The notes beneath the pieces are model-generated. The model searched no databases, was not told the DNA's origin, and saw only the letters and a list, made by a program, of their open reading frames with translations. Both the position numbers and the translations under genes were made by a program. DNA of 64,000 nucleotides from Serratia ureilytica (GTDB lineage Bacteria; Pseudomonadota; Gammaproteobacteria; Enterobacterales; Enterobacteriaceae), in the NCBI RefSeq assembly GCF_013375155.1, contig NZ_JABXOF010000004.1, positions 248,001-312,000 on the forward strand, in the 5' to 3' direction. Shown one piece after another: positions 24,496 through 36,553 of this stretch (its first letter is position 1; each line of letters begins with the position of its first letter).

Positions 24496-26244
24496 TCAGT
24501 TTTTCTTCGCTAAAACCTGGTTGAGGGAACGGACTTCTTCACGTTCCTCCGGGCTCAGGCCGCGCGTTCTGGCCTGCGCGATCAGCGTTTCCAGCCGTTG
24601 CTCGAGCACCGAGTCGTACAGGCTGGCCAACGTATCCAAAAAGGTCTGTTCGACCATGTCCTCAACGATCATATGGTTCCAGGTCGCCAAGGTTTCAAGC
24701 TGCTGGCTGAATTTGTTGTCGCGATACAGCTCAAGCAATTGCCCGGTTGTCAGGCCCGGCTGCGCCAAACAGGTCTGCACCAGTTCGACGAACAGCGGCA
24801 ATCCCGCCTGTTTGGTCTGCTCCAACCCTTCCAGCGAAGGGATAAGTGTAGCCAACTGCGGATTTTGCACCAGTAACCCTATCAGTATACGCATGGTTGT
24901 GCGTTTTAGCTGGGGCGCCTGATAAGGATTCGCATTTTCAGCCTGCTTGGGCATCAGCTTGTCGAGCTGGCTGTCGTCCAGCAGCCCCAGCTTGTTGCCG
25001 AGCTCCTGACGCAGGTACAAGCGCAACGTTTCGCCCGGCACCTGAGTAATCAGCGGCAGCGCCAGCGTGCTCAGCTTGGCGCGCCCGTCCGGGCTGCTCA
25101 AATCCACCTGCGGCAGCAGGCTTTCGAACAGGAAAGTGGACAGCGGCTGCGCCTGCTCCATTCGCTGCTCGAAGGCTTCTTTGCCTTCCTTGCGCACCAG
25201 GGTGTCCGGGTCTTCGCCATCGGGTAAAAACATGAACCGCAGCTGGCGCCCGTCGTTCAGGTACGGCAGCGCGGTTTCCAGCGCCCGCCAGGCCGCTTCG
25301 CGGCCGGCGCGGTCGCCGTCGTAACAGCAGACGACGTTGTCGGTGGCGCGGAACAGCAGCTGAATGTGTTCAGCCGTCGTCGAGGTTCCGAGCGAGGCGA
25401 CGGCATAATCGATGCCGAATTGCGCCAACGCCACCACGTCCATATACCCTTCCACCACCAGCAGCCGCTGCAGGGTAGGGTGATTCTGCTGTGCTTCATA
25501 CAGGCCGTACAGCTGGCGGCCCTTATGGAAAACTTCGGTTTCCGGCGAGTTCAGGTACTTGGGCATGCCGTCGCCCAGCACGCGGCCGCCGAAGGCGATG
25601 ACGCGCCCGCGCTTGTCGCGGATGGGGAACATCACCCGTTCGCGGAAACGGTCGTACGAACGCCCCTGATCGTTAGTCACCAGCATGCCGGCATCGTTCA
25701 ATGCGCGGCGCGAGTCGGCGTCGCGGCCGAAACGCTTCAGGGCGTTGTCCCATCCCGCCGGCGCGAAGCCGATGGCGAAATGGCGAATAACGTCGTCACT
25801 TAATCCGCGCTGCTGCAAATAGCTGCGCGCCGGCGCCCCGGAGGACTGCTGCAGTGACTGTTGATAGAACGCGCTGAGCTGTTCCATCAGTTGGTATAGG
25901 CTCTGGCGCTGATGGCGTTCGATCTGGGTCGGCCCGGTGCCCGCTTCGTAAGGCACTTCCAACCCGTGCATGGTCGCCAGCTCTTCGATGGTTTCGACAA
26001 ACTCGAGTCGGTCGTAATTCATCAAAAAGTCGACGGCGTTGCCGTGCGCACCACATCCAAAACAGTGATAAAACTGCTTTTCGCCATTAACGGTAAATGA
26101 AGGCGTCTTTTCGTGGTGGAACGGACAGCACGCGTGGTAGTTCTTGCCTTGCTTCTTGAGCTTCACGCGGGCGTCGATCAAATCGACGATGTCGGTGCGA
26201 GCCAGCAAGTCATTGATAAATACGCGCGGAATTCGTCCAGCCAT
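24496..26244 (-). CDS. dnaG: DNA primase DnaG
   Basis: 582 residues (E. coli 581). Makes RNA primers for replication. An N-terminal CHC2 zinc finger (CPFHHEKTPSFTV, HCFGCGAHGNAVDF; about 40-70) is followed by the TOPRIM core (LLVVEGYMDVVAL, CCYDGDRAGREAAW) and a C-terminal DnaB-binding helical domain (from about 440). It lies between rpsU and rpoD as in E. coli, with 157 bases to rpoD. Confidence 0.98.
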   Translation of the reverse strand: MAGRIPRVFINDLLARTDIVDLIDARVKLKKQGKNYHACCPFHHEKTPSFTVNGEKQFYHCFGCGAHGNAVDFLMNYDRLEFVETIEELATMHGLEVPYEAGTGPTQIERHQRQSLYQLMEQLSAFYQQSLQQSSGAPARSYLQQRGLSDDVIRHFAIGFAPAGWDNALKRFGRDADSRRALNDAGMLVTNDQGRSYDRFRERVMFPIRDKRGRVIAFGGRVLGDGMPKYLNSPETEVFHKGRQLYGLYEAQQNHPTLQRLLVVEGYMDVVALAQFGIDYAVASLGTSTTAEHIQLLFRATDNVVCCYDGDRAGREAAWRALETALPYLNDGRQLRFMFLPDGEDPDTLVRKEGKEAFEQRMEQAQPLSTFLFESLLPQVDLSSPDGRAKLSTLALPLITQVPGETLRLYLRQELGNKLGLLDDSQLDKLMPKQAENANPYQAPQLKRTTMRILIGLLVQNPQLATLIPSLEGLEQTKQAGLPLFVELVQTCLAQPGLTTGQLLELYRDNKFSQQLETLATWNHMIVEDMVEQTFLDTLASLYDSVLEQRLETLIAQARTRGLSPEEREEVRSLNQVLAKKN

Positions 26245-26279
26245 AAGCCCTTACTTCATTAGCCTATAAACGAGAACAA

Positions 26280-26307
26280 GCCGCGCATTCCTTTCGGAAA
26301 GCACGGC
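26280..26307 (-). terminator. Hairpin between rpsU and dnaG (partial terminator)
   Basis: Minus-strand hairpin with 12-base arms (GCCGTGCTTTCC / GGAATGCGCGGC) closed by a GAAA tetraloop, with one mismatch and one wobble pair, followed by TTGTTCTCGTTT. In E. coli a leaky terminator here lets more rpsU than dnaG be made; position and shape agree. Confidence 0.7.
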
Positions 26308-26380
26308 CTTCGTATGCAACTACTCGGTCTGCGCGATTTTGAAAATCAGAAATTCACGCGGTGGGGTTGCCCCCGAAGAA

Positions 26381-26921
<541 letters not shown>

Positions 26922-27935
26922 ATGCGAGTACTGGGTATAGAAACGTCCTGCGATGAAACCGGAATTGCAGTGTATGACGATCAAACCGGTTTGTTGGCCA
27001 ACCAATTATACAGCCAGGTGAAGCTGCACGCCGACTACGGCGGCGTGGTGCCGGAACTGGCCTCCCGCGATCACGTGCGCAAAACCGTGCCGCTGATTCA
27101 GGCGGCGCTGAAAGAGGCCAACCTGACCCCGGCCGATATCGACGGCGTGGCTTATACCGCCGGGCCGGGCCTGGTAGGCGCGCTGCTGGTCGGCGCTACC
27201 GTCGGGCGCGCGCTGGCGTTCGCCTGGAACGTGCCGGCGGTGCCGGTGCACCACATGGAAGGCCACCTGCTGGCGCCGATGCTGGAAGATAACCCGCCGG
27301 CGTTCCCGTTCGTCGCGCTGCTGGTCTCCGGCGGCCACACTCAGCTGATCAGCGTCACCGGCATCGGTGAATATGAACTGCTGGGCGAGTCGATCGACGA
27401 TGCCGCCGGCGAAGCGTTCGACAAAACCGCCAAGCTGCTCGGCCTGGATTATCCCGGCGGGCCGATGCTGTCGAAGATGGCGCAGCAGGGTACGGCGGGG
27501 CGTTTCACCTTCCCGCGGCCGATGACCGACCGTCCGGGACTGGACTTCAGTTTCTCCGGGCTGAAAACCTTTGCCGCCAACACCATTCGCTCCAACGGCA
27601 ACGACGATCAGACGCGTGCCGACATCGCCCGCGCCTTCGAGGATGCGGTGGTGGATACGCTGGCGATAAAATGCAAACGCGCGCTGGAGCAGACCGGCTT
27701 CAAACGCCTGGTGATGGCCGGCGGCGTGAGCGCCAACCGCACGCTGCGCGCCAAACTGGCGGAGATGATGCAGAAACGCGGCGGGGAAGTGTTCTATGCC
27801 CGCCCGGAATTTTGCACCGACAACGGCGCGATGATCGCCTATGCCGGCATGGTGCGGCTGAAGAGCGGCGCCAACCCGGAGCTGAGCGTGTCGGTGCGGC
27901 CGCGCTGGCCGCTGGCGGAACTGCCTGCGGTATAA
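26922..27935 (+). CDS. tsaD: tRNA N6-threonylcarbamoyladenosine transferase TsaD
   Basis: 337 residues, as E. coli TsaD. Transfers threonylcarbamoyl to A37 of tRNAs reading ANN codons, in complex with TsaB and TsaE. Metal ligands H111 and H115 are visible in [11 protein letters not shown]. Other family blocks are [38 protein letters not shown] and [16 protein letters not shown] 26922 (MRVLGIET) matches E. coli; the ATG at 26907 adds five residues. Divergent from rpsU. Confidence 0.97.
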   Translation: MRVLGIETSCDETGIAVYDDQTGLLANQLYSQVKLHADYGGVVPELASRDHVRKTVPLIQAALKEANLTPADIDGVAYTAGPGLVGALLVGATVGRALAFAWNVPAVPVHHMEGHLLAPMLEDNPPAFPFVALLVSGGHTQLISVTGIGEYELLGESIDDAAGEAFDKTAKLLGLDYPGGPMLSKMAQQGTAGRFTFPRPMTDRPGLDFSFSGLKTFAANTIRSNGNDDQTRADIARAFEDAVVDTLAIKCKRALEQTGFKRLVMAGGVSANRTLRAKLAEMMQKRGGEVFYARPEFCTDNGAMIAYAGMVRLKSGANPELSVSVRPRWPLAELPAV

Positions 27936-27939
27936 AACA

Positions 27940-27962
27940 AAGGGCCGGATTATCCGGCCCTT
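27940..27962. terminator. Bidirectional terminator between tsaD and plsY
   Basis: AAGGGCCGGAT and ATCCGGCCCTT form a GC-rich stem. On the minus strand it is followed by TGTTTTA, and on the plus strand by a short TTACG, so it works better for plsY. Confidence 0.7.
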
Positions 27963-27965
27963 ACG

Positions 27966-28610
27966 TTATTCGTCTTTCGGCTGGTCGCCGTTATCCTCAT
28001 CCGCGTCGTTTTTCTTCTTGCGGAACTTGCCCCAAATCTTGCCTTCTTGGCCGCGCCACAGGCGCTGAATATTGTCGTGATGCCGCATCAGGATCAGGCA
28101 GGAGAGCATCGCCACCGGGAAGGTGAACTGCGGTTTGAACCACCAGACGTAGAACGGGGCGATCAGCGCGCTGACGATGGCGCCGAGCGAAGAGTAGCCG
28201 CTGAGCAACACCGTCAGCAGCCAGGTGCCGGTCATCAGGCCGGTCAGATCCCAGCCGATAGGCGCGATGGCGCCAAACGCCGTCGCCACGCCTTTACCGC
28301 CGCGGAAGTGGAAGAACACCGGATAGATGTGCCCAAGACAGGCGGCGATCGCCGTCAGGCCCAGATACAGCGGCGGCACATTGAGTTTGTAGGCCAGCCA
28401 GACCGGCAACATCCCTTTCAGAATATCGAACACCAGCACCGCCGCCGCCGCCAGCCGGCCGCCGATGCGCAGGACGTTGGTCGCCCCGGGGTTTCCTGAG
28501 CCATGTTCACGCGGGTCCGGCAGCCTGGCGATCCGGCAAACCAGGATCGCGCTCGAAATCGAGCCGCACAGATACGCGAAGATAATCATGCCAAGCGCGG
28601 TAGCACTCAT
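27966..28610 (-). CDS. plsY: Glycerol-3-phosphate acyltransferase PlsY
   Basis: 214 residues. Inner-membrane enzyme that acylates glycerol-3-phosphate using acyl-phosphate, the first step of phospholipid synthesis. Five membrane segments are apparent. Family motifs are [23 protein letters not shown], and [20 protein letters not shown]. The C-terminal tail is charged ([12 protein letters not shown]). ATG 28610 ([17 protein letters not shown]) matches the E. coli start; the longer open frame runs into the folB promoter region. Confidence 0.96.
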   Translation of the reverse strand: MSATALGMIIFAYLCGSISSAILVCRIARLPDPREHGSGNPGATNVLRIGGRLAAAAVLVFDILKGMLPVWLAYKLNVPPLYLGLTAIAACLGHIYPVFFHFRGGKGVATAFGAIAPIGWDLTGLMTGTWLLTVLLSGYSSLGAIVSALIAPFYVWWFKPQFTFPVAMLSCLILMRHHDNIQRLWRGQEGKIWGKFRKKKNDADEDNGDQPKDE

Positions 28611-28717
28611 AACGCGGTTCCGTTTAATAATGGTCGTTTTACTCGCAACATCTATGGATAATACGCACATTCCGCTGGAAGTGGTATCCGGCAAGGCCAA
28701 AAACAGAGAATGACGTG

Positions 28718-29077
28718 ATGGATATCGTATTTATTGAAGAGCTTACCGTAATTACCACCATTGGCGTTTATGAGTGGGAACAGGGCATTCGTCAGAAGCT
28801 GGTGTTCGATATCGAAATGGGCTGGGATAACCGGCCGGCCGCCGCCAGCGACGACGTAAATGACTGTCTGAGCTATGCCGACGTCAGCGATGCCGTGATC
28901 CAACACGTGGAGTCGAACCGGTTCGCGCTGGTGGAGCGCGTGGCGGAGGAAATATCTGAAATTTTGCTCCAGCGCTTCAATTCCCCCTGGGTCCGTATTA
29001 AGGTCAGCAAACCGGGCGCTGTAGCACATGCCAATCGGGTCGGCGTGATCATTGAGCGCGGCACCCGTCCCGCATGA
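28718..29077 (+). CDS. folB: Dihydroneopterin aldolase FolB
   Basis: 119 residues. Cleaves dihydroneopterin to 6-hydroxymethyl-dihydropterin in folate synthesis. Family signatures are [52 protein letters not shown] and [14 protein letters not shown] 28718 is preferred over GTG 28715. Divergent from plsY with 107 bases between. Confidence 0.96.
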   Translation: MDIVFIEELTVITTIGVYEWEQGIRQKLVFDIEMGWDNRPAAASDDVNDCLSYADVSDAVIQHVESNRFALVERVAEEISEILLQRFNSPWVRIKVSKPGAVAHANRVGVIIERGTRPA

Positions 29078-29139
29078 TTTTATGTCATCTGCTTGCAACG
29101 AAAGACCGTTAACCTGGTCTTAATCCTGAGAATTGTTTT

Positions 29140-29172
29140 AGCGGCATTGTCTTTAAGCATTGCCGCTTTTTT
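29140..29172 (+). terminator. Terminator after folB
   Basis: Stem AGCGGCA / TGCCGCT with an additional TG/CA pair inside and a T run (TTTTTT) after it, about 65 bases beyond folB. Confidence 0.75.
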
Positions 29173-29209
29173 ATGTGATAGCCGTTATTTTATGGGGTGA
29201 GCGAAGCAC

Positions 29210-30034
29210 ATGGCAGACATGCATTCACTGTTTATTGCGTTTGTTCTTGGGGTTGTCGAGGGATTAACCGAATTTTTGCCGGTGTCTTCCACCGGGCATA
29301 TGATCATCGTCGGCGAGTGGCTGGGCTTTACCGGCGACAAAGCCAAAACCTTTGAAGTCATTATCCAGCTGGGGTCGATCCTGGCCGTCGTCGTGATGTT
29401 CTGGCGCCGGTTGTTCGGTCTGATCGGCATCCATTTCGGCGGCAAGCCGGTGGAGCACGAAGGCAAAACCAGCGGCCAGCTGAAGCTGGGGCACATCCTG
29501 CTGGCGATGATCCCGGCGGTGGTGCTGGGGCTGGCCTTCCATGATTTCATCAAGTCGCTGTTTGCGCCGAAAAACGTGATGTACGCGTTGGTGGTCGGCG
29601 GCCTGCTGCTGCTGGCGGCGGAATGGCTGAAGCCGAAGAAGCCTAGCGCGGAAGGGTTGGATGACATCACTTACCGTCAGGCGTTCATGATCGGTTGCTT
29701 CCAGTGTCTGGCGCTGTGGCCGGGCTTCTCCCGTTCGGGTTCCACTATCGCCGGCGGCATGCTGGTGGGCGTGAACCGCTATGCGGCGTCCGAGTTCTCC
29801 TTCATTCTGGCTGTGCCGATGATGATTGGCGCCAGCGGCCTGGATCTGTATAAGAGCCTGCACTTCCTGACCTGGGGCGACCTGCCGATGTTCGCCGTCG
29901 GTTTCGTCACCGCCTTCGTGGTGGCGCTGGTTGCGATCAAGACCTTCCTGTCGCTGATCAAACGCATCTCGTTCGTGCCGTTCGCTATCTACCGCTTTAT
30001 CGTGGCGGCCGTGGTTTACATGGTGTTCCTGTAA
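29210..30034 (+). CDS. uppP: Undecaprenyl-diphosphatase UppP
   Basis: 274 residues (E. coli 273). Integral membrane phosphatase that recycles undecaprenyl diphosphate to the lipid carrier of peptidoglycan and O-antigen synthesis; overexpression gives bacitracin resistance. Catalytic motifs are [14 protein letters not shown] (17-30; E17, E21, H30) and PGFSRSGST (171-179; R175). About eight hydrophobic segments. Synonym bacA. Confidence 0.97.
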   Translation: MADMHSLFIAFVLGVVEGLTEFLPVSSTGHMIIVGEWLGFTGDKAKTFEVIIQLGSILAVVVMFWRRLFGLIGIHFGGKPVEHEGKTSGQLKLGHILLAMIPAVVLGLAFHDFIKSLFAPKNVMYALVVGGLLLLAAEWLKPKKPSAEGLDDITYRQAFMIGCFQCLALWPGFSRSGSTIAGGMLVGVNRYAASEFSFILAVPMMIGASGLDLYKSLHFLTWGDLPMFAVGFVTAFVVALVAIKTFLSLIKRISFVPFAIYRFIVAAVVYMVFL

Positions 30035-30051
30035 GCCTTCACGCCAAGAAA

Positions 30052-30073
30052 AAACCCCGCTCCGCGGGGTTTT
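30052..30073. terminator. Bidirectional terminator between uppP and cca
   Basis: Stem AAACCCCGC / GCGGGGTTT with loop TCC and runs of A and T on the two sides. Serves convergent uppP and cca. Confidence 0.88.
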
Positions 30074-30074
30074 T

Positions 30075-31319
30075 TTATGCCTGATCGTTGATGATGGTTT
30101 GGGTGAGCTTCCACTCGGCCAGCGCCTGCTGGCGGCGGCGTTTGAGCTCGTCGCGGATCGCGGTGCCCTGCAGCCCGCTGGCCACCACCTCTTTAATCGA
30201 TACCGCGTTCGCCACCTGATACGCCTGGCGCAGATAGTCGCCCTGTGGATAGGGATTCTCCTCAAAGCCGGTACGGCCGCGCGCGTCCGCCTCGCTGGTC
30301 AGGATCATCTGCTCCAGCCGGTGCGGCTTGCGCCAGACGTCGATGGCGTCGAACAGCTTCAATAGGGTCTCCGGCCGCAGCTTGTTCACGGTGTGGATCA
30401 GATCATGGTACTCGGCCACCAGCTTGCTCAGATCGCGCACCGGGTTAGGCACCCGCAGCCGCTGGCACAGCGCCTCAACCAGCCGCACGCCGGCCGGGCC
30501 GTGGCCGTGGTGATGCGGCCAGAACTCTTTTGGCGTCAATCCCTTGCCGAGGTCATGGCACAGGGTGGCGAAGCGCACGTCCACCTCCGGCGTGAGGCGG
30601 GCGGCGATCGCCAACGCCATCAGCGTGTGCACGCCGGTGTCGATCTCCGGGTGCCACTTGGCGGGAGCCGGCACGCCGAACAGCGCGTCGATTTCCGGGA
30701 ACAGCACCGCCAGCGCATCGCAGTCGCGCAGCACCTGAAAATAGACCTGCGGGCTCTGGCTTTGCAGCGCCTTTTCCGTTTCTTTCCAGACGCGTTCGGC
30801 GGTCAGCGCGGCCAGTTCACCGCTGTGCGCCATCCGGCGCATCAGGGCGAGCGTTTCGTCGGCGATGCGAAAACCCAGATGGGCGAAGCGGGCGGTGAAG
30901 CGCGCCACGCGCAGTACGCGCAGCGGATCTTCGCCGAAGGCGTCGGAAACGTGGCGCAGCACGCGCGCCTGCAGATCGGCCACGCCGCCGTAAGGATCAA
31001 TCAGCTCCCCCTCGGCGGAACGGGCGATGGCGTTGATGGTCAGATCGCGCCGCAGCAGATCCTCCTCCAGCGTGACGTCCGGCGCGGCATAGCAGGTAAA
31101 ACCGGTGTATCCCTGGCCGGATTTGCGCTCGGTGCGCGCCAGCGCGTACTCCTCGTGGGTGTCGGGATTGAGGAATACCGGAAAGTCTTTGCCGACCTGC
31201 TGGTAGCCCAATGCCAGCAGCTCGGCCGGCGTGGCGCCCACCACCACCCAATCATGATCGACCACCGGAATGTCGAGCAGGCTGTCGCGAACGGCGCCGC
31301 CGACCAGATAAATCTGCAC
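30075..31319 (-). CDS. cca: CCA tRNA nucleotidyltransferase / phosphohydrolase Cca
   Basis: 414 residues (E. coli 412). Adds or repairs the 3' CCA of tRNA; the gamma-proteobacterial enzyme also has an HD phosphohydrolase domain. Nucleotidyltransferase motif YLVGGAVRD then DHDW (D21, D23), the [10 protein letters not shown] block, and the HD domain with CHDLGKG. The start is GTG at 31319 with AGGAG six bases upstream; the longer ATG frame extends into ygiM sequence and is rejected. Confidence 0.95.
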   Translation of the reverse strand: MQIYLVGGAVRDSLLDIPVVDHDWVVVGATPAELLALGYQQVGKDFPVFLNPDTHEEYALARTERKSGQGYTGFTCYAAPDVTLEEDLLRRDLTINAIARSAEGELIDPYGGVADLQARVLRHVSDAFGEDPLRVLRVARFTARFAHLGFRIADETLALMRRMAHSGELAALTAERVWKETEKALQSQSPQVYFQVLRDCDALAVLFPEIDALFGVPAPAKWHPEIDTGVHTLMALAIAARLTPEVDVRFATLCHDLGKGLTPKEFWPHHHGHGPAGVRLVEALCQRLRVPNPVRDLSKLVAEYHDLIHTVNKLRPETLLKLFDAIDVWRKPHRLEQMILTSEADARGRTGFEENPYPQGDYLRQAYQVANAVSIKEVVASGLQGTAIRDELKRRRQQALAEWKLTQTIINDQA

Positions 31320-31393
31320 TGTTGACTCCTGAATATCGTGTAAGGCTCTGTCTATCAGATTACATGAATTGGCCGCGGGATGTCGGCGCCAAT

Positions 31394-31416
31394 AAAAAGG
31401 GCGCCCGCAGGCGCCC
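31394..31416 (-). terminator. Terminator of ygiM
   Basis: Minus-strand stem GGGCGCC-TGCG-GGCGCCC followed by five Ts (31398-31394), 26 bases after the ygiM stop. Confidence 0.8.
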
Positions 31417-31441
31417 ATACTCAAACTGAACGATACTGAGA

Positions 31442-32062
31442 TCAGTTCATCCAGCGATTGTTGTTCTTGCGGCGCGGGATCAGGTGCGGCAACAGCAGGC
31501 CCAGCAGCAAGCCGACGCCGGCGACGCCGCCGCCGTACATGAACCACTGCAGAATAATGGTGCGCTGTTTGTCGTCGAGCTGCAGGTTAACGGCGTTAAC
31601 CTTCTTCTGCGCGACCACCAGCTGGTTTTTCAGATCCTGGTTTTCCTTCTGCAGGCTGCTGATGGTGCTGTCGCTGCCCGCGACTTTTTCCTGCATTTCC
31701 GCCGTGCGCTGGTTCCAGGTGTTATCGATGTTGGCCAGCTTGTCGGTCAGGGTTTTCACCTGCTGTTCCAGCTCGGGCACGCGGGTGCGCAGGCTCGGCG
31801 TCTGGCTGAGCTGATCGAGTGGGATCCAGGTGGTGCGGCCTTTCGGATCGCGGATCTGGCCGTAGTTGGTGCTGTCGTTGACGCTCAGCAGGGTGACTTC
31901 TTCACCGGCGTTCAGAGTGCCGACAATACGGTACTGATTACCTGGGCCGCTATGGACGTAAGTGCTTAACTCATCGGAGATATAGCGTTTATCTTCGGCA
32001 TGTGCGCCCCAAGTGATGCTGAAGCTCAGCGCGGCAAGGCAAATCAGGCGTAATTTCTGCAT
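31442..32062 (-). CDS. ygiM: SH3-domain membrane protein YgiM
   Basis: 206 residues, the E. coli YgiM length. Signal peptide (about 1-22, ending AHA), bacterial SH3 domain (about 26-90; [27 protein letters not shown]), a coiled coil (about 95-165; [15 protein letters not shown]) and a C-terminal membrane segment ([20 protein letters not shown]) before a basic tail. Its exact role is unknown; the architecture suggests a periplasmic protein anchored at its C-terminus. Confidence 0.93.
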   Translation of the reverse strand: MQKLRLICLAALSFSITWGAHAEDKRYISDELSTYVHSGPGNQYRIVGTLNAGEEVTLLSVNDSTNYGQIRDPKGRTTWIPLDQLSQTPSLRTRVPELEQQVKTLTDKLANIDNTWNQRTAEMQEKVAGSDSTISSLQKENQDLKNQLVVAQKKVNAVNLQLDDKQRTIILQWFMYGGGVAGVGLLLGLLLPHLIPRRKNNNRWMN

Positions 32063-32339
32063 TAGTTCATCGTTTCTTGGTGAATTTATGGAACGATAGT
32101 AGAGCGTTCAGTCTGACGACGCAACGCCAAAACCGGAATGAGAACTATCTTACTGTGGCTGATTCTGTGAGTTGCGCGGCGTTTTATAACGTAACAGGTT
32201 TTTTCTACAGTTAGCAGGGTTAAGGCGCCGGGAATCGCGGTAAGATAACGGCAACTGTGCGTCATTGGGCAGTATGCGGCGGCCGAACGCGCCGCGCTGA
32301 AACAGACGTGAATGCATAACTTATTGGTGTTAAAGAATT

Positions 32340-33647
32340 ATGACCGTTGAAATTGAACTGAAATTCATCGCCGCGCCGCAAGCGGTGGCCGCTCTGCCGC
32401 AATGGCTTGCCGCCTGGCCGCATCAGCATTCCGCGCCGCAAAAACTGACCAACATTTACTTCGAAACGGCCGATAACTTCCTGCGCAATCACGACATGGG
32501 GCTGCGCATTCGCGGTTTCGACGATCGTTATGAGATGACCATCAAAACCGCCGGTAAAGTGGTGGCCGGCCTGCACCAACGTCCGGAATACAACGTCGCT
32601 ATCGCCGAGCCGCAGCTGGCGCTGGCGCAGTTTCCTGCCGACATCTGGCCACAGGATTGTGATATCGCGGCGCTGCAGCAGGCGTTGCAGCCGCTGTTCC
32701 GTACCGACTTTGCGCGTGAAAAGTGGGTGGTCACTTACGGCCAAAGCGAGATCGAGATTGGCTTGGATCAGGGAGAGGTGCGTGCCGGTGACCTCAGCGA
32801 AGCCCTGAGCGAGATCGAACTGGAGCTGCTGAAAGGCAACACCGCCGATCTGCTGGCATTGGCCGGCGAGCTGGCGGCCCATGGCGGGCTGCGTCAGGGC
32901 AGCCTGAGCAAGGCGGCGCGCGGCTACCACCTGGCGCAGGGCAATCCGCCGCGCGAGGTGCGCCCGCTGCGGGTGCTGAAGCCGGCGGCGAAGGCGACCG
33001 TGGAGCAGGGGATGATCGCCGCCTTCGAGCTGGCGCTCAACCATTGGCAGTACCATGAGGAGCTGTGGCTGCGCGGCGATGCGCAGGCGCGCGGGGCGGT
33101 CCTCGAAGCGGTCGGCACCATCCGCCAGGCGCTGGTGATCTTCGGCGGCCTGGTGCCGCGCAAGGCCAGCGCCGATCTGCGCGCCCGCCTGACCGAGCTC
33201 GAACCGCTGTTGGCGGACAAAGCCGCGCAACCGGAAAGCCTGTGCTACAGCGCGGCCTATCTGCAATGTAAGTTGGCGCTCACATCATGGCTGGTGCGCG
33301 GCGCCTGGCGGCCGTTTATCGACGCCAAAGGGCAGGCCAAACTGGACGGTTCTTTCAAACGCTTCAGCGACATCATGCTGGGGCGCAGCGGCGCGGAGCT
33401 GAAAGAAGCCTTCAGCCGTACGCTGAACGAAGATGAATATCAGGAACAATTGCCGCGCCTGACGCGTCAGATTTCGGCGCTGGTCCTGCTGTCGGGCGCT
33501 TACCCCGACGAGCAGACCGGGCCTTATATCGACGCCTGGCGCGAGCTGCAGGCGGCGCTGAGCGAGCGCCGCCAGGGCTGGTATGAAGCCAGCCGCAAAC
33601 AGGCCTTATCGCATGCGCCATTCTGGTTAAACGGCGCGCTTCGTTAA
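32340..33647 (+). CDS. ygiF: Inorganic triphosphatase YgiF (CYTH-CHAD)
   Basis: 435 residues (E. coli 433). Hydrolyses tripolyphosphate with a metal cofactor. The CYTH signature EIELK is at 4-8 and the tunnel-lining residues continue through LRIRGFDDRYEMTIK. A C-terminal CHAD domain (about 200-430) is helical and histidine-rich and is thought to bind polyphosphate. It precedes glnE by 45 bases as in E. coli. ATG 32340 lacks a strong ribosome site. Confidence 0.94.
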   Translation: MTVEIELKFIAAPQAVAALPQWLAAWPHQHSAPQKLTNIYFETADNFLRNHDMGLRIRGFDDRYEMTIKTAGKVVAGLHQRPEYNVAIAEPQLALAQFPADIWPQDCDIAALQQALQPLFRTDFAREKWVVTYGQSEIEIGLDQGEVRAGDLSEALSEIELELLKGNTADLLALAGELAAHGGLRQGSLSKAARGYHLAQGNPPREVRPLRVLKPAAKATVEQGMIAAFELALNHWQYHEELWLRGDAQARGAVLEAVGTIRQALVIFGGLVPRKASADLRARLTELEPLLADKAAQPESLCYSAAYLQCKLALTSWLVRGAWRPFIDAKGQAKLDGSFKRFSDIMLGRSGAELKEAFSRTLNEDEYQEQLPRLTRQISALVLLSGAYPDEQTGPYIDAWRELQAALSERRQGWYEASRKQALSHAPFWLNGALR

Positions 33648-33692
33648 TCCAGCCGGCCCGCCAGCCGTGGGCCGCAGAACGGGTCATACACT

Positions 33693-36530
33693 ATGTCGCC
33701 ACTTTCAGCCGCGTTACAGGCTCAGGCACAGCAGGTTGTGCAGCGTTTTCAGGAAGTTCACGGCGCGGACTGCGCCTTTAGCGAGCAAGAGCAGTGGGTG
33801 CTGGCGTCGAGCGACTTCGTCAGCGACGCGCTGCTCGCCCAGCCGGCCTGGCTGGCGACGCTGCGCGAACAGCCGCCGGCGCCTGGCGAGTGGCAACACT
33901 ACGCCGCCTGGTTGCAGGACGAGCTGGAAGAGGTGCGCGACGAAGCGCAACTGATGCGCACGCTGCGTCTGTTTCGCCGCGAAACGCTGGTGCGCATCGC
34001 CTGGGCGCAGGCGCAGGGGCTGTGTTCGACCGAAGAAACGTTGCTGCAGCTGAGCGGGCTGGCGGAGACGCTGATCGTCAGCGCGCGCGACTGGCTGTAC
34101 CAAACCTGTTGCCGCGAGTGGGGCACGCCGTGCAATGCCGACGGCGAACCGCAGCCGCTGCTGGTCCTCGGCATGGGCAAGCTGGGCGGCGGCGAACTGA
34201 ACTTCTCGTCGGACATCGATCTGATCTTCGCTTACCCGGAAAATGGTCAAACCCAGGGCGGGCGGCGCGAGCTGGATAACGCCCAGTTCTTCACCCGTCT
34301 CGGCCAGCGGCTGATCAAGGCGCTGGATCAACAGACCATCGATGGCTTCGTCTATCGCGTGGACATGCGGCTGCGGCCGTTCGGCGACAGCGGCCCGTTG
34401 GTGATGAGCTTTGCGGCGCTGGAGGATTACTACCAGGAACAGGGGCGCGACTGGGAACGCTATGCGATGGTGAAGGCGCGCCTGATGGGCGGGGCGGAAG
34501 ACGCCTACAGCCAGGAGCTGCGTAAAACGCTGCGGCCGTTCGTGTTCCGTCGTTACATTGATTTCAGCGTCATTCAGTCTCTGCGCAACATGAAGGGCAT
34601 GATCGCCCGTGAAGTGCGGCGGCGCGGCCTGAAGGACAACATCAAGCTGGGCGCCGGCGGCATTCGCGAAATCGAATTCATCACCCAGGTATTCCAGCTG
34701 ATCCGCGGCGGCCGTGAACCGGCGCTGCAGGGGCGTTCGCTGCTGCCGACGCTGCAGGCGGTGGGCGAGCTGGGGCTGCTGGAAAGCAAGCAGGTGCGGG
34801 CGCTGAGCGCCGCCTACCTGTTCCTGCGGCGGCTGGAGAACCTGCTGCAGGCGATCGGCGATCAGCAAACCCAGACGCTGCCGCAGGAGGCGCTCGATCA
34901 GGCCCGGTTGGCCTACGGCATGGGGTTGGCGGATTGGCCGGCGCTGATGGCGGCGCTGGACGTGCACATGCAGGCGGTGCGCGCGGTGTTCGACGACCTG
35001 ATCGGTGACGATAGCCCGGATGTCGGCGAAGATCCCGATTACCAGCACTATCACAGTCTGTGGCAGGACGCGCTGGAGGAGAACGAGCTGGCGCCGCTGA
35101 CGCCGCACCTGGACGAAGAGGCGCGTCGACAGATGCTGCGCACCATCGCCGATTTTCGTCACGACGTCGACAAGCGCACCATCGGCCCGCGCGGCCGCGA
35201 CGTGCTCGATCAGCTGATGCCGCGCCTGCTGGCGGAGGTATGCCCGCGCCAGGACGCACCGACCGCGCTGGTGCGGCTGGCGCAGCTGCTGCTGAGCATC
35301 GTCACCCGCACTACCTATCTCGAGTTGCTGGTGGAGTACCATGCGGCGCTCAGCCATCTGATCCGCCTGTGCGCCGCGTCGCCGATGGTCGCCAACCAGC
35401 TGTCGCGTTACCCGCTGCTGCTGGACGAGCTGCTGGATCCGGCCACGCTGTATCAGCCGGTGGCGCTGGACGCCTACCGCAGCGAGCTGCGGCAGTATCT
35501 GCTGCGGGTGCCGGAAGACGACGAAGAGCAAAAGCTGGAGGCGCTGCGTCAGTTCAAACAGGCTCAGCAGCTGCGCATCGCCGCTGCGGATATCGCCGGC
35601 GCGCTGCCGGTGATGAAAGTGAGCGATCACCTGACTTATCTGGCTGAGGCGATCATCGACGCGGTGGTGCAACAGGCCTGGAGCGACATGGTGGCGCGCT
35701 ATGGCCAGCCCACCCATTTGCAGGAGCGGGAGGGGCGCGGCTTTGCGGTGATCGGCTATGGCAAACTGGGCGGCTGGGAGCTGGGGTACAGTTCCGATCT
35801 CGATCTGGTGTTCCTGTTGGATTGCCCGCCGGAGGTGATGACCGACGGCGATCGCTGCATCGACGGCCGCCAGTTCTACCTGCGGCTGGCGCAGCGGGTG
35901 ATGCATCTGTTCAGCACCCGCACGTCCTCGGGCATTCTGTATGAGGTGGACGCGCGCCTGCGGCCTTCCGGCGCCGCGGGGATGCTGGTCAGCACCGTCG
36001 AGGCGTTCGCCGACTACCAGCAAAACGAAGCCTGGACCTGGGAGCATCAGGCTCTGGTGCGCGCGCGCATCGTGCACGGCGATCCGGCGCTGCATCAGCA
36101 GTTCGACGCGATCCGGCGCGAGATCCTGTGCAAAACGCGCGATGCGCAGACCCTGAAGCGCGAAGTGCGCGAGATGCGCGAAAAGATGCGCAACCATCTC
36201 GGCAACAAGCAGCGCGATCTGTTTGATATCAAGGCCGATGAGGGCGGCATTACCGACATCGAATTTATCGCCCAATATCTGGTCTTACGCTATGCGCCGG
36301 GTGAACCGCGCCTGACGCGTTGGTCGGACAACGTGCGCATCTTCGAGCTGATGGCCAATTACGACATCATGCCGGATGAAGAGGCGCGCGCGCTGACCCA
36401 GGCCTATGTCACCATGCGCGACGAGATCCACCACCTGGCGCTGCAGGAACATTCCGGCAAGGTCGGCAGCGGGCTGTTTGCCGCCGAGCGCGAGCAGGTG
36501 CGCGCCAGCTGGGCCAAATGGCTGGATTAA
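33693..36530 (+). CDS. glnE: Glutamine synthetase adenylyltransferase/deadenylase GlnE
   Basis: 945 residues (E. coli 946). Adenylylates and deadenylylates glutamine synthetase in response to PII and glutamine. Two nucleotidyltransferase domains are visible: deadenylylase [16 protein letters not shown] near 160-176 and adenylylase [16 protein letters not shown] near 689-704, each with the D-X-D metal pair. A helical linker and C-terminal regulatory region ([13 protein letters not shown]) join them. Between ygiF and hldE. Confidence 0.97.
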   Translation: MSPLSAALQAQAQQVVQRFQEVHGADCAFSEQEQWVLASSDFVSDALLAQPAWLATLREQPPAPGEWQHYAAWLQDELEEVRDEAQLMRTLRLFRRETLVRIAWAQAQGLCSTEETLLQLSGLAETLIVSARDWLYQTCCREWGTPCNADGEPQPLLVLGMGKLGGGELNFSSDIDLIFAYPENGQTQGGRRELDNAQFFTRLGQRLIKALDQQTIDGFVYRVDMRLRPFGDSGPLVMSFAALEDYYQEQGRDWERYAMVKARLMGGAEDAYSQELRKTLRPFVFRRYIDFSVIQSLRNMKGMIAREVRRRGLKDNIKLGAGGIREIEFITQVFQLIRGGREPALQGRSLLPTLQAVGELGLLESKQVRALSAAYLFLRRLENLLQAIGDQQTQTLPQEALDQARLAYGMGLADWPALMAALDVHMQAVRAVFDDLIGDDSPDVGEDPDYQHYHSLWQDALEENELAPLTPHLDEEARRQMLRTIADFRHDVDKRTIGPRGRDVLDQLMPRLLAEVCPRQDAPTALVRLAQLLLSIVTRTTYLELLVEYHAALSHLIRLCAASPMVANQLSRYPLLLDELLDPATLYQPVALDAYRSELRQYLLRVPEDDEEQKLEALRQFKQAQQLRIAAADIAGALPVMKVSDHLTYLAEAIIDAVVQQAWSDMVARYGQPTHLQEREGRGFAVIGYGKLGGWELGYSSDLDLVFLLDCPPEVMTDGDRCIDGRQFYLRLAQRVMHLFSTRTSSGILYEVDARLRPSGAAGMLVSTVEAFADYQQNEAWTWEHQALVRARIVHGDPALHQQFDAIRREILCKTRDAQTLKREVREMREKMRNHLGNKQRDLFDIKADEGGITDIEFIAQYLVLRYAPGEPRLTRWSDNVRIFELMANYDIMPDEEARALTQAYVTMRDEIHHLALQEHSGKVGSGLFAAEREQVRASWAKWLD

Positions 36531-36553
36531 TACCTTTTTGCGGGTATTCCGGC

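Noticed and set aside
33714-36275. 853-codon open frame opposite glnE
   Set aside because: Antisense shadow; rich in H, R and Q, no motifs, no ribosome site, fully inside an essential gene.
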